DNA of 64,000 bases from Didymodactylos carnosus (lineage: Eukaryota; Rotifera; Eurotatoria; Philodinida; Philodinidae), in assembly GCA_905250885.1 (NCBI GenBank), contig CAJNOQ010000071.1, forward strand, positions 1-64,000. The letters run 5' to 3'. Position 1 is the first letter of the stretch; each line of letters opens with the position of its first letter. Positions 38,317 through 51,250 of the stretch are shown here, in pieces. The notes under the pieces are model-generated. The model searched no databases. It was not told where the DNA came from and was given only the letters and a program-made list of their open reading frames with translations. Made by a program: the position numbers and the translations under genes.

Positions 38317-40745
38317 TTAAGGACAAGACACACGTTTTTGATTGTTTATATTCGACTTTTCTTCGCCATATTTAGCGGATACCGCAGCTACAGCAGCCAC
38401 TTTTTGAGTCACTTTTTGTTTTCGTTTTTCTTCAATTAAAACGTCAATACATATAGTAATAATAGACATTAATATAAACGCACAACCTAAAATTATAATC
38501 ATTCAAATCACAATTTATAGATTTTATTATTTTTCTTACCTAAATAGGCAATCCAATCACTCTTTGAGTTTCTAAAAATGTTTTGTAAAAATAATGCTAA
38601 TACAATATCTATAGAATAAGTTAATGTAACAATTGTCACTTTTTCTCGTTTGAGTGCCTTTTGATTTCCAATAAAAACAAATATGGATGCTAATGCTAGT
38701 CCAAATCCTGTAAATAATCTCCAATCATGCGGTACCGATTTACTACCGATTATAAAATGTGTATATATAACTAATATGATAGAAATGACTAGTGAAAATG
38801 CCGATGACCAGAAACATAGAATACTGGTATGCAATCCTGCATTCAATAGTATTTTATTCAAAATTATACTAATACTGAATGCAATAGTTGCTATTAGAAC
38901 TAATATGGATCCGAATAAATAACTTGATGTTTTCACAAATTGAAAACTAGAAAATGGAGTATTTAATGTTGAATTGAATTCTGACGGTAATAGATTTTCA
39001 CGAAACAATAGTGTTTGACGACCAATTAATATAACAGCAATCATCGTTAAAATAAACGCAACAATACGAGGAATAGTTATACGTTCTTTGAGAAATATTA
39101 AAGCTAATATAATTGTCCATACAATTTGACTTTGTCGAATAACCGATAAACCTGGTAATGAAATATAATAATAGGCAAGATATATTGTAGAAGTACCAAT
39201 AGCCATCATAAGTCCACGTAATATTATTCGTAATCGATATCCTTGTGGTCCAAGAATATTGTAGTTTTTATAAATTGCATAAACAAAAAATGCTACTGTT
39301 TGTGCCAACATTTGTAACAACAGACCGAATAGCAAATCAAGACCAATAGCTTTTGTTATAAAAATTATAATACATAATGAGAATGTTGTGAGAAATGCCC
39401 ACAGAATACCAGATAAATGTGATAGAAATCCTTCGTTTTGAGTTTGTGCAGTAAATGACGGTGGTGATTGATGATTGATTGTATCGATATTATTCATTGG
39501 TTTTTCAGTTTCTGGGATTGCTATTGTTGCTGCTCGACGTGAGTCAACCATTGTTGAACGTCTAGAACCACTCATAGCCATTGAGCGTCTAAGACCATTT
39601 GCTAACGATTTCTGTTCTTCGGGTGTTAATTCGTCAATAATTGAACGTTGACGCTGATATTGTGGTAGTTCAATAATCGTAGCTGCACGAGAACGTTGAA
39701 CCGTATCAGCTTCTTGCTAGAAAATTAGTATATGAGATTTTAATTTCATAAAAGTAATTATCACAGTTATATGCTTACACTTATTATAATTTCTCCTTTC
39801 TTTGCACTATCTGTTGGTGCTGTTGAATATGCCAGCGATGATGTTGGACGAAGTAAAGATCTTACCTGATCAAGGAGACCACTATCATTAATACCGTTTG
39901 ATATTGAAACAGTAGTCGCATCATCATTATTGATCTCAAGTGTTGTAGTTGAACTATTAATATCATCATCTTTATTTAAGCTGTAAATTGATTGTGAATC
40001 AGTGATAAATTCTCCATCAATAGGAAAACGAGGAAATGCTGGTGTATCACTAAGATCATTCGCATCATTGAGATTTTGTGTATCGGCAGGTGGTTGTAAA
40101 ACAATCATCGACAAGTGGTCATCACCTACTACATTTAACAGGGGAATTCTTGGCTGATCATCAGCTTCAGGTACAGTTTTCATTGATGCATTAGACAGAG
40201 ACGTTGTTTCATCCGCAGTTTCCCATTCATGATGTGAAAGCAATTTCTCTCGTTCGTTTTCTTCTGCAATATTAACCACATCAAAATACTAAACGAGAAT
40301 TGAGAAAGTCAATGAAATCAAGGGGAAAACAGCAGGCTAAAATTAGCCCAAAATAAGTCGAAAATGACCCAAAATCAATTGATTTTCAGTGATTCTCAGT
40401 TACCCTCTGTAATTCTCTGTGATTTTCAATGACTTCCTGTCATTTCCGGTGACTTTTCATTCGATCAAAATCACTAAAATCGATAGAAATCAGTGAAAAT
40501 CGGAAAAATCCAAAAATCAGCTGCTTCTTCCTTGCATTATCCCCAGTAAATCGTATCAGAGGGACTTTTTTATACTCTTTTATCAACCGTCATTAATACA
40601 GCTCTTGACTATGGCTCTAAGTTATTAATAAGTAGACTGTTGACTAACCAAAGTATAAGTTGTTAATTTAAATATTGAACAAGTTAACTATTGATTAAAC
40701 AATTTAAATAAATACCTTTTTTTGTGAAATTTTACCAGGATTCAT
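38317..40745 (-). CDS. SLC35G-like EamA-family membrane transporter
   Basis: Four exons join in phase to give 628 residues: 40716-40745, 39779-40288, 38540-39716 and 38317-38486. The start MNPGKISQKK is a 30 nt exon. Residues 1-285 are hydrophilic, acidic and Ser-rich and probably cytoplasmic. From about residue 287 there are roughly ten hydrophobic helices in two EamA halves. Diagnostic spots are YLAYYYISLPGLSVIRQSQI and IFLKERITIPRIVAFI in the first half and LTYSIDIVLALFLQNIF in the second. The drug/metabolite transporter fold and the LKE motif after helix 4 suit SLC35G-type proteins. The substrate cannot be inferred. The lysine-rich tail (EEKRKQKVTQK) lies after the last helix. The long N-terminus is unusual for the family. 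Confidence 0.8.
40320..40520. repeat. Palindromic word cluster inside intron 1 of the SLC35G-like gene
   Basis: A perfect 16 bp palindrome AAAATCAATTGATTTT lies at 40371-40386. Around it are many short variants of TGATTTTCA and its complement TGAAAATCA, in both orientations and at irregular spacing (for example GATTTTCAGTGATTCTCAG and AATCAGTGAAAATCGG). The rest of the 427 bp intron is ordinary AT-rich sequence. Confidence 0.55.
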
Positions 40746-41546
40746 TATTATCTAAGGTTCATTTACATAAGAGTCAATGATAGAGTACAATAAAATGAAC
40801 AGTAATGTCTGTATGTTTTTTCTATTCAACATACTTAAATGAAGGTTACAATCATGCAGGCTAAATATTTTTCCGGTTCTTCTTTTCATTGAAGCGAATC
40901 AAAAAATGATATTGATGTGATTTTTGATGTAATGCATGAAAAACATATAAATCGATTATTTTGACATTTGTTGCAAAAAAATGTGTAAAACATGGACAAT
41001 AAATCATGTAAACATTTTACTGCTTAAGCATATATAATTTAACTTATCTGCTCAAATTAAAAATGTATAATGTTAGTCAGTTCAGTTTTACCTGTCATCT
41101 ATTATAATAGTGAATTTGGGTAGTAGATGGACATCCACCACCACTACATTGAGTGTGAAAATATTTCTAGATGAAGAAATAATTGAATCAGCCTTTCAGG
41201 TGTATGTCCTAGAGTGAAGACATACTTAATATGAATAGATATCACAAATAAAACCTAGCGTTCTTATCTTTCTGATCGACATCCTTCTGATCGACATTCT
41301 ATTTTATTTCAACACACACTATATTTAAGATGATAGCTTAATAGATATAAAAATAATTCAAAATACGAGAAGTAAATTGCCACATCCAAAAAACAACAAA
41401 AAAATAATATTACACAAAAATATCTGTGAAAAAATGAAGAATGTAGCCATTATTAAATATATTTTGCTCGTTTACTCTCCAAAATATTTGGCCTAAAAAT
41501 ACAAAAAGGATAAACGATTTTTTTAAACGAATCTTGGTGAAAATAT
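40746..41546. other. Interval between the SLC35G-like gene and IK, nothing seen
   Basis: About 0.8 kb of AT-rich DNA separates the IK stop from the first coding exon of the SLC35G-like gene. It probably holds the IK 3' UTR and the promoter of the SLC35G-like gene. No motif can be assigned. Confidence 0.5.
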
Positions 41547-44358
41547 TTACGATTCATTTTCGTCGCCTCCACCACCACCTTTTCGTTTATCAATTATTTT
41601 TGATATTTGTTGCCATTCTCTTTCTAATTTTTGTTTTTCATCTTGTGGTCCACCTAAAAAAATGAAGACTTTTTTTAGATGTATTCTGCTAATGTATAAT
41701 GTATAACTCACTTTTACGAGTTTTTCTTCCATCTGACATTTTCACACCATATTGAAATGCAGCCCTGTCAAACACAAGAAGTAGAAAGGTAATCTTTGTA
41801 AGTATACACATATAAATATTTTAAATCCTACTTTGGCATAGCTTCCTTTTGACTCATATAATCAGAATATTCTTCGGCTGTATCAAAATCCCATCGTCCA
41901 ATTGGACCTTTTTTGGAACCCATATCCATTTTTTCATAATCTGGTTCATCATCACTGTCAATATTCACATCTTCTTCAGCCATTGTACTACAAATATATA
42001 GTACTTGTCATATGACAATTTTCCATAGGCTTTTATACTGATTTAACGTACCCTGGATAACACTCAGCATATGAATCATCACTAAACTTGAGCTGAAATC
42101 CACTTTTTTTTCCCCCATTTCGTGAGTCGATCTACGATAGAATATGTCACATAAATAAATCAAAATACAAAGTCAGATAGGTCAGCCTACTGATTTATTT
42201 TCGTATTTACGATGCACATTTTTAATAAAATTTTTCACTGCTTCTCCATTGTTATTTTCCGAATGATCGTCATCTTCCATTGCGTTTGAAGGATTCTATA
42301 AACAAAAACAAAACAAAACATGAGATTTAAAAGAATGCTTTTAGTCGAGAAAGAAAGAAAGAAAGAGAGAGAGATAACAAACGTACTCGTCTATCCATCT
42401 CTTGTTCATCACCCAAACCCCTGAAATAATTCTTTCTTCTATTCTTATCCTGTTCGTCTTTAATATCACGACGTTTCGTATCAGGAACATAATCTCCAAC
42501 ATCATCGTATAAACTAAAAAAACCAACAGTATGTACGAAAACGAGAATAAATAATGAAAGATACGTTTATCATCATGAAAGAGATTCTCTAAAACAAAAA
42601 AGATTACCTAATATCTTCGGTTTTTTTCACAAGAGAATTTGTATTTTGAGGTTTGATATTCATTATAGTATCCACGTGTTCTACACCACCACCCTTTTTC
42701 TTTTGTCGTTTCAGATCTCTTTTAGAATATCTTAGATATGACAAGATCTGAGTAAGTTTATTGATGACAATATCATTATTACTCAGTGTGGTTGTACTCT
42801 AGAAATTAATCAGAAAAATAAAATATATTTTAACAATCTACTCTATCCAGACATTTACCTCAGCATTTGGACAATCGGTTTTTGATCGTATCAATGTTGT
42901 TGGTATATCATCGATAAGTCCATTTTGATTTTCTTGATCCGATTCCAAATCAATAACGTATGCCATACGATGTGGTAAAAATAATTCATTGATTTTTCGT
43001 TGATTTAGTTGTGGATTTAAGATATTATTTCGAAACAGTGTACGAAATATATTTTTGGCTAATTTTGATTTAATTCCAAGACGATTTTCTTCCTCATCTT
43101 CTATCATTTGTTGACGTTGTTGTTGTTGCTGAGCAATCGTTGGTTTCTGAACAGATTGCTTAGTAGGAATAGCCTTTTTTTTATCGCTTGCTGTTGATGT
43201 AGGAATCCTGCATAAACAAAAATGCATACCAACAATAATACTTCAATAGTAAAATCGTGATGTGCTACTCACGATGGTGGCGGTGCCATTGGTTTAACAA
43301 ATGATTGTTCATTATCATCTGCGCCCGATTGATCTGGAAATTCGTCTGTTGTTGTAATTTCAGCACGAATCTAGGAAAAAAATATATTTTATAACAGAAA
43401 CAAATCATTACTAAAACTCACTTACTTTCTGCAGTAAAGCGTAGTCTAAGCCTTTCACTAAATGAGTATGCTCTAAATCTCCTCCTAAAAATTTTGATTC
43501 CTCTATGATTTGTTTACGTCTTGCAGCGGCATCATAATTTCTTAAAAACAATGTCATAGGTAACTTCTATAGGGAGACATATAGACTATATTTATTTACC
43601 CTTTGGCGTCTGGAGCAACAGCTCGATAATTTCCAGCTGATGTTGTTGGTGCTGACAGTTGTTGTTGCGATTGCGATTGCGATTGTATTGATAGAACACC
43701 CGGATCTTCTAAATCTTTATTACGATCCCTCCTTTCTCTTGCACGATCACGATATTTATTTATTCTTTCTTCTTCACGCTGTTTTTCTTCTTTAATAAAT
43801 TTGGCATAATGTAATTTCTTTTTTTTTCGACGATCACCTGCTTCCGCATCTTTTTCAGTTCTAAACCAAATAGAAAGTGATCATATTCATAGAACAAAAA
43901 CAAAACACAAAATAAAAATGAACATAAAGTAACATACGATGTTTTTACAGGTTTTGCTTGTGATGATGATAATATTGCTGTTGAACTTCGTTGTGTGCCA
44001 ACAGCTGGAGTCATTAGTAATTTTCGAAAATCATCATTCGATAATGGGTGCCTAAAATTAAAAAGATAAATATAAATTCGAGAAAAAAATTTTAGTCAAA
44101 CGTACAATGGTGCTTGATCAATCTCATCTGGATGATAATTTGCAGGAGCTACAATATTCAAAAAATAATATGAATTAGTTGGCCAAACGTTTAATAGACG
44201 CTGATAGTAGAAGCGTATAAGTTTCTATTAGTCGAACAAAAGATCATTAAATAAATCTTTAACTTACCTTGTGGATTTGCAAACGGCTCATCTTCTAAAT
44301 AAGAAGAGTGATATAGCGAATACAGAAAAGAGCCATAAAGACACTTACTATGAGGCAT
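41547..44358 (-). CDS. IK: RED (IK), spliceosomal B-complex protein
   Basis: Fifteen exons join in phase to give 611 residues: 44349-44358, 44268-44294, 44106-44148, 44051-?43938, 43600-43860, 43540-?43426, 43273-43370, 42859-43207, 42608-42798, 42387-42513, 42191-42295, 42052-42131, 41832-41987, 41712-41764 and 41547-41653 (pairs with a query mark are written high-to-low). RED signatures appear in order: DEPFANPQG, LSNDDFRKLLMTP, LHYAKFIKEEKQREEE, KYRDRARERRD, SKFLGGDLEHTHLVKGLDYA, NELFLPHRMAYVIDL, IPTTLIRSKTDCPNAE, NDIVINKLTQILSYLR, GRWDFDTAEEYSDYM and KAAFQYGVKMSDGRKTRK. By family it acts in nuclear pre-mRNA splicing within the B complex. The long Arg-Glu/Asp repeat of vertebrate RED is absent, and a Gln run (QQQQQRQQ) occurs instead in exon 8. 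Confidence 0.92.
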
Positions 44359-46762
44359 TTTTCGTTGCTATATGACACAAACTAATTTTAAGATCTAAAA
44401 AAAGATATTTAGTAAAAATCGAATACTCAGCGTACCGCAAGATTATCACCGACAAATATTATTATTCTAAGATTCACGAAACATTAAATTGAAAAACTCG
44501 TGTCAATAGAAGAGCTCAGTAAATCATCAAAAATGTGGTCAAAAGCTATTCATTATTCAGAGTATTGCTCATTTGACATGATTTCCAATTAAAAATTGTA
44601 GTAAATGTTATTTTTAATGTGTCATATGTAAAAACAAGACACTTTTAGATATAGAAATATTTAGCGGCTTCAGAGCTATCTTTTTGACTAGATCGGCTAT
44701 TCACACAACACGTACTTCACAAAAAAAAGCTAGTCTTTTCGGATAGTTTCAAATTTGAAAAAAAGATAGGAAACTAACCAGATAATGTTACGTGAGCATA
44801 GTATAAAATGAATTCTGTAGAGCAGAAAGTTGCCTATCTCTTAGGTTAAATACGGATTCTTTCAAATTGTATTTCGGTAGCTAAAAAACAAAACTGTCCC
44901 GTTCTCTAAGAAGCGCCAATATTATGCATATGAAGCAGTACTAGCAAACTGAGAAAAATAGAATGTTGATCGAATGAATTTCACTCTATATAATCAACTC
45001 GAAAACTAATGATCTTAGTAAAAATGATGATAGCATTGTATAAAGAGATGATAATTAATTTTGGATCATCATGAAAATATCTAGAATAGATTCCATCCAA
45101 AGACAAAAAACAACAGAAAAAAATGATCAAAAAAGTAAAATAAATATTTTCTTTTCCCCACCCATAGTGCGTTTTCTGCATTACTAAAATAGTTCCATCA
45201 GGCTTATTGTTGTTAAATATATTTGACATCACAGTATTAACTATCAACACCAATAGCAAGTATTACTATACATTAGCTGAAAATCACACCCTATTGATTG
45301 AAATAGCAAAAAATTGTTTCTTCTTCCTAAAAGAAACAAAGCCTGATGTAAAAAAAGCCCAATAATGATCGACGCGTGTATATGTAACAAAAAAATAGCT
45401 AAATAATATGAAAAGATCAAATAACTGGTTAATTGTTTGGTTGCGACAATAAAATATCTAGAAAATATGAAGTTATATGTCTGAAAATTAAATAATGAGT
45501 AAAGTTCTAAATTCGAATCTCAATAACAACGCAACAGTTCAAGGTATGATTCTTTCTTGACAACATGTTCATTTTTTTCTTATTTTCTTTTGCACTATAA
45601 CTTTTTTTGTGAAATGTTGAACAGCTTTACTCATTGATAGTATCCCACCAAAGTCCTTGACGGCCATACGAGTTCTCGTCTTAAATATAGAGAAAACAAG
45701 CACAGATTCACGTATCAAATTATATAAATGAAGTGAAGTATATGATAATTTATTAATAACAAATATCTCTTGTGGACTTTTCGATCACAAAGGCGTTTTC
45801 TTCGAACCTAACAGTAAGTGGATGTTCGTTTTGTTTTATTTCCTGCAGTAAATGCGACAAAAGCATCGATCACAACAATATCAGAGACAAGCATTGATAA
45901 AAAAACAAAATTATGTAGTAAGCAGTTTCCTTCTGCATAATCAAATTTTCGACTGAAATGAATCACAAATTTTTTTGATATGAAATGCGAAACAAACAAT
46001 GTCAAATAAGTTATCTAATTTCTTCTCCGATATCATAACGTTTAGTAAATTCTAGATAAAATAATACAACTTACACACGAGTATAACAGTGACTATTGAT
46101 GAAAACTTTCTTCTTCTGGATGTTGATCATCAATACAATATTTATCCATAACATAAAGAAATCAGAAATCTATTACAATATACAATGAATGTATCAATCT
46201 TGAGAAACATGCGCAACCATCTCATCCATCTTCCAAATGGTAAAATGGTGCTAACTTCTTATATTATGTATTTTCTTTCTTTTTATTGATTGTAAAAGAA
46301 TCATTCTACATCTCAAAAGCAATTATTTTACAAAAATGTGTCAAAAGTGATTGCTGAAGATGAATTACATTGTCAACAAGCCAGCTCATTTCTAACTGAA
46401 ATGATGTGGCACAGAGCATTTTTGTTTTTACATTGACTTTGAAATAGATAGACCGATAGCCTACCCATAAATAGAATGATCGATGTTAAAATTTTAAAAA
46501 GTTACTTTAAAAAAGATTCACACGCACACATGCACCGGACTTTGTACACAGATCATTGTCAAATCAGAAGAAGTAGCAATAATACAAAACCAAAATAATA
46601 GCGACACACTGAGTATGAAAAAGAAGAATAAAAAAAAGCATAAACAGATCCAAGAAAATGATTGAAAAAGTATAGATTGGTCACTTGACATTGAAATATT
46701 TTTATCTATGGATATATCGACAAAAAGTTAATTTCACATGGACATAGAACAAGTCTAATTAT
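44359..46762. other. Interval between IK and TOLLIP, no gene seen
   Basis: AT-rich DNA with no supported coding region. The ORFs at 44981-45259 and 45808-46005 have no recognised domain, splice context or codon character. Confidence 0.5.
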
Positions 46763-48893
46763 CTATTGTGAAGTCATTTGTAATAAATGATTGACAACTA
46801 AATCCTTGTTTCCGCCATTTGTGTCTAATAATTGTTTGATAACAGATTGTTCGACTGTGGGAAAGATTTCGTGTAATTCTTTTACGTCGTTTGGCGAATA
46901 AAGCTGGAATTGTTGCTGATGAGTTTGTGCTATTTGTTGTTGATGAATAATATTATCCGGTGGTTGAGTTTTTGGAATTGTTGAAGTTGATCGAGTAGGA
47001 GATTGAGAGAGAGATGTTGGTGTTGCTGAAGGCACTTCGTTTTGAGGAGAGGCAATTGCAGTGCCCATGCCACTATTAGTATTTGTCAAAGTTGATGGTA
47101 CTTGATGTTCAAGATTCGGCTGTTGAACTGCTTGATGTGGCTAAAATGAAACAAAAAGTAAATAAATATTTATTATTTATCAGTCTTTGCTAGATTATTC
47201 AAAGTTGTTCAATACATTAACTTTATTAAAATTAACCGCAAAGTCCAGTTATCATTACCTTTTTTCTGAGATAATCAGTTACCGACTCATTTTTTTCTGA
47301 ATGACATTGTATCACATTTTTAGCTCATATAAATGTAAAAAGTCTCTTTATATTGAATTTCACTGTTGATGCAAATTTCTCAGACATATCTATTTAGGTC
47401 AACGTATTCTCCCAACATATACTGCCCATTAAGAAAATTATACAATTATAGCGACTGTTTTTTGTTTTTTAGGTTGTTGTTAATGACCTATACGCATACA
47501 TATTATCATATAGTAATGATAACTACACATATATAGTCTTTTCACATTTTTTATTTCTTTTGATTATATTTGACTTCTATTTGATAAAAATTCTGAAATC
47601 AACTAATTATTGGCTAATAAGATATGGTCATACTTTTGCTCCATATGACTTTTACTGTAATTTTGGTTTTAGCTCAGCACCATGTTTCGATTTTTGTTAT
47701 TAATCATTCTCACAACAAGTTTAAGATGGCTAGTTATATGTTTTGCATCACGTTATTTAAACGTATTTTCAAGAATTATTTAAAGATAAAGATAATGAGA
47801 GAAACAATAATAAATCATCACTTTTTTTCCAAAAAAACAAAAGTTACGTAGTGGTATGGATGCATAGACTGGTACTTTTCTGAAGAATAGTATGTTGTTA
47901 TGACAAAAAGTGAATACATACCACAAATGACATAATGATGAGGATATCTCCTTCATTCTGGTTTTGTTTTCCCAACAGCGTATACCAACTTTGTTTGGTT
48001 TCACCGTTAAGCACTTCCTGAGTGATTGGAACATTGCATTCACCGATAAACTCATCTTCCGTGAAACTACGCTATATAAAAATAATAAAAAACATTTTAA
48101 ACAAGATATAATATCGTCTCAAATGTGCTTAGAAACGAGCGACATTAACAAATAAAAATTCCGCTGAGCATACAATTAAGAGTTTATGCTACAAATTGAA
48201 AAATAAGTTTGGGAAGAAAAAATATTCTTTGTTCTTACTCGGTCAAATACTTCCAAATAAACTGCATCCATTCCTTTAAATAAATTTCTAAATGAACAAA
48301 CAATAGTACTAATCAAAAGTAAACATAATTGTTAAACTCACATTCTATAAGATGCTTTCCATTGTGGATTTTTTCCACCGGATTGTGCTGTGGGTGTCTC
48401 ATAAGCAATATGACCCAGTCGTATTCTTACATAAGGATCCATTTTTAATAATCCAAGTAGACCGAAATTTTTAATCACTTTAGCCTAAGAGAAGTCAAAT
48501 AATACGAAATCAAATATAATTCACAATTTTAACCTTTCCAATACTTACTTCGGCTATAGTTAGTGTTAAATATCCAACAAAATTTGGATTTTGCAATGGA
48601 TGTGGAGCTTGACGAAATTGTGGAAGAACACCGGCATGTGGATCATAATAGAACTGAGTACGTGTTAACTGAATGCGCAAAAAATCATCCGGCAAATCTC
48701 CCAGCATTACCTAAATAAAATGAAAACAGTGATTCATCTAAATTAAAATGTAAACACAGAAACGTACACGTGAGCGATATTCATCAAATTTTGGGGCACT
48801 GTCATTGTTAGTAGCTGATGCAGAACCTGAATTTACGTAATTCGACGCTGTAGCCGCAAACGAGTTTGCTGCATAAGCAGAAGCAGATGCCAT
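46763..48893 (-). CDS. TOLLIP: TOLLIP, C2-CUE endosomal adaptor
   Basis: Six exons join in phase to give 335 residues: 48768-48893, 48549-48710, 48342-48484, 48239-48287, 47922-48071 and 46763-47140. After a 42-residue Ala/Ser-rich leader, [11 protein letters not shown] matches the conserved N-terminal Tom1-binding region of Tollip. Residues about 75-210 form the C2 domain ([54 protein letters not shown]). A Pro/Ser/Gln-rich linker leads to a C-terminal CUE domain ([33 protein letters not shown]) with its FP and double-Leu ubiquitin-binding motifs. By family it sorts ubiquitinated cargo on endosomes and damps IL-1/Toll signalling. The gene is complete, with intron 5 the longest at about 0.8 kb. 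Confidence 0.93.
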
Positions 48894-49545
48894 TTTAAAT
48901 ATCTAAATAGTAGTCACAAATTTTTACTGAAAGATAAAGAGAGAAAGACGATCTGAGTAAAATCAACATGTTCTCTCACAATTTGTTGAATAAATATCCA
49001 CAGACTGTCAGCCTATTTACTACGCTAACAAAAAAATAAAATGAGAATGTAATGTGAGTGATCGAGTAATTATAAAACAGCAGGTAAAGACTCAATGGAT
49101 GATAATCTTGGTAAAATACGGAATTTGAAAGAGGAAATAATCTTAATACGTGCTGCTACCATCTAGGTTTTCCTAAGATGTCACCCATGAAAGAATGAAG
49201 GAATCCGTTTCAAAGTATTTCTTTTTCGTAAAAAGAACACACGTAAAGTATTTCTTTTTCATTCACGCGACGTGTGTTCCTCATCACTTTTTGTAAATAA
49301 TAAATTGTTGCAACTAGTTTTTATCATATTGCTACAGATGTCCATTAAAACAGCGTTGTTTATAAGCCGTTAACTGCCGGTTAACGAATCGTAACTAAGC
49401 ATCTCGTTAACGGACAATTTGGCATAAAAAAATGGTCCATTTACACTACTTTTTTCAGACTGTTTTACCGTTTTTTGAACGTTTCAAAAAGAAGTTTTAT
49501 TTTTGTTTTTCTTCCTTAGAAATAGTGTGTTTGCCACCCGAGGCA
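48894..49545. other. Upstream of TOLLIP, with a small repeat pair
   Basis: A direct repeat AAAGTATTTCTTTTTC lies at 49212-49227 and 49245-49260. It overlaps an inverted pair GAACACACGT (49235-49244) and ACGTGTGTTC (49270-49279). The TOLLIP promoter must lie in this interval, but no specific element is identifiable. Confidence 0.45.
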
Positions 49546-49549
49546 AAGA

Positions 49550-49830
49550 ATCTTGAAATATGATCTTGTAAGATTATCTTTCAAGACACCATAAATTTCA
49601 CAAGATCTTATAATCATATGAAATCTTACAAGATCTCACAAGATCTTATGAGAATCTTGGTGCAAGAATCTTATAAGATTTCACAAGATTTTTCTTGCAA
49701 CACGATTAAGTAAGGTCTTGCAAGACCTTGTGATAAGATCATGTGTGATCGTGCAAGAAGTGACAAGATGTTGAGAGATTTCATAAGATCTTATAAGAAT
49801 TCATTAGATTGTACAGGATTATTTCTCTGG
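49550..49830. repeat. Cluster of the palindromic word AAGATCTT
   Basis: AGATCT cores occur at 49604, 49632, 49642 and 49786. About a dozen half-words (CAAGAT, TAAGAT, ATCTTG, ATCTTA) are scattered on both strands at irregular spacing. Combinations such as TCACAAGATCTTATGAGA recur with changes. This is not a tandem array with a fixed period, and no coding frame is evident. Confidence 0.65.
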
Positions 49831-50195
49831 TTCTGTCCTACTGATCCCCTCTAAACCCTCTTTAAAAATTTTTTGTTTCGTTTTATTATATTTTCGAGCA
49901 TAGGAAGACCCCTGACCTCCTTAGGAACGTGTCCAACCACGTTCCTTATATCCATGCGCTTTTTTCGTATGATCTTGTACCATTTCTAGCACCAAAAAAT
50001 CCTAGACCAAAGTACTATCTCTACTACCATGCTTAAGAATCCTAGTGAAACTATTTTGTTCATGCACATTTCTGCATTGCTTATCATTTCATGCGCATAT
50101 GACAATTCTTGTCATGCGGTGGCTGCTTGTGATTTTTCCTCGTGCACATACGTCTGCGCACGAATAAATAAAAATTCTAAGTTACTCGAATAGCA

Positions 50196-50441
50196 ATCTT
50201 AGTTGACAAAATTCGTCATCTCTACCGTAACATCACCTCAATCATCATTCATCACGTTCTTCACCGAACAAAGTCAACATCATTCTATCACGACGATATT
50301 GCTTCGATCCAATGTCACATCGCCATCTACAACAACGCTCTCGATGCATTAGCCAACGAGATGAACTTTCGGACGGCAGCAACAAAGATTCTCAACAACG
50401 CTTTATACGAGGGTCTCCACTTAAATGACAGAAAAAAGTAA
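50196..50441 (+). pseudogene. Orphan ORF A, 81 codons, GC-richer than its surroundings
   Basis: The frame is open without an ATG at its start and ends at a stop that overlaps a GTAAGC donor-like site (AAAAAAGTAAGC). An acceptor-like GAATAG lies just before it, so it could be one internal exon. The translation is helical and protein-like (VDKIRHLYRNITSIII, IASIQCHIAIYNNALDALAN, TKILNNALYEGLHL). It uses many C-ending codons (ATC, CTC, CAC, AAC), unlike the host genes here. Not recognised. It may be a relic of foreign or mobile DNA. Confidence 0.3.
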
Positions 50442-51010
50442 GCTTCTTGCTTATACTTTATGTAAGAAGAGTATTTTCCTTGAACAATAATATTAATAAT
50501 ATCAATGTTGCATCTGGCCCTCCACCACAGATTTTAGTTTCCAACTCTACTTCGACTGTTATCACTGACAATAATTCTTCTCAACGGTTGAAATTGGGAC
50601 TCTCTAATATCGTTTGCTTTTAAGATATGGAGCAAAGAAGCACTTTTTTCCAGGTGGATAAATAATTTTGACTGAGGTTGTGTAATGTATTTATTATTGA
50701 CAAAAAAATTAATTGGAGAAAAAGGAGAGTGAAAGAAGCCATTTATTCAAATATGTGGTAAACGTTTCATTCTAAATGAAAAAGTGGAATTTGTAAAGTT
50801 GAAATTTTCAGTGGTCACCATGTAAACATTTGCTTCAGATGTATAATTTCTTGTTTTTGCTTCCCATCTTTTTTAACAGACTTTGAAAGATTCATCCATT
50901 AGTGTATATCAAGTGAAATTTTTTTCGAGCGAAAAACAAGATGTGATGAAGCATTATCAAGTTTAGAAATATTATTTGTTATTCGAATTTTATTGGGATT
51001 TCGAATATAA

Positions 51011-51250
51011 CATCTTGAAGTAATTGGTCATATTAAGTCCATAACACTGCATAGAAGAAGGACAAATGCTCTATACGATGCATGCATTCTCAAACGTGCA
51101 CACATGTTACCATGCGACGTTTTACGAGACGTTTTGAAAAGGGCTATCACGTACGCGACCAACATCAAGTTTTCGCTGATAGATGGAGAGCGAAATGTGC
51201 AGGACGCTAACGGGTGGTCCAGAATAAATTACCGGTCTTTCTCAGGCTAA
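51011..51250 (+). pseudogene. Orphan ORF B, 79 codons
   Basis: A stop-bounded plus-strand frame has a protein-like translation (RTNALYDACILKRAHMLPCD, VLRDVLKRAITYATNIKFSL, GERNVQDANGWSRINYRSF). It has no start codon at the beginning. Like ORF A, 0.6 kb upstream on the same strand, it is GC-richer than its flanks. Not recognised; a relic of the same foreign or mobile sequence is possible but unproven. Confidence 0.3.

Noticed and set aside
38683-38922. 79-codon plus-strand ORF
   Set aside because: It is antisense to the SLC35G-like transmembrane exon.
47780-48155. ORFs overlapping TOLLIP exon 5 in other frames
   Set aside because: They are shadows of the C2-domain exon, which reads correctly in one frame with matched splice sites.
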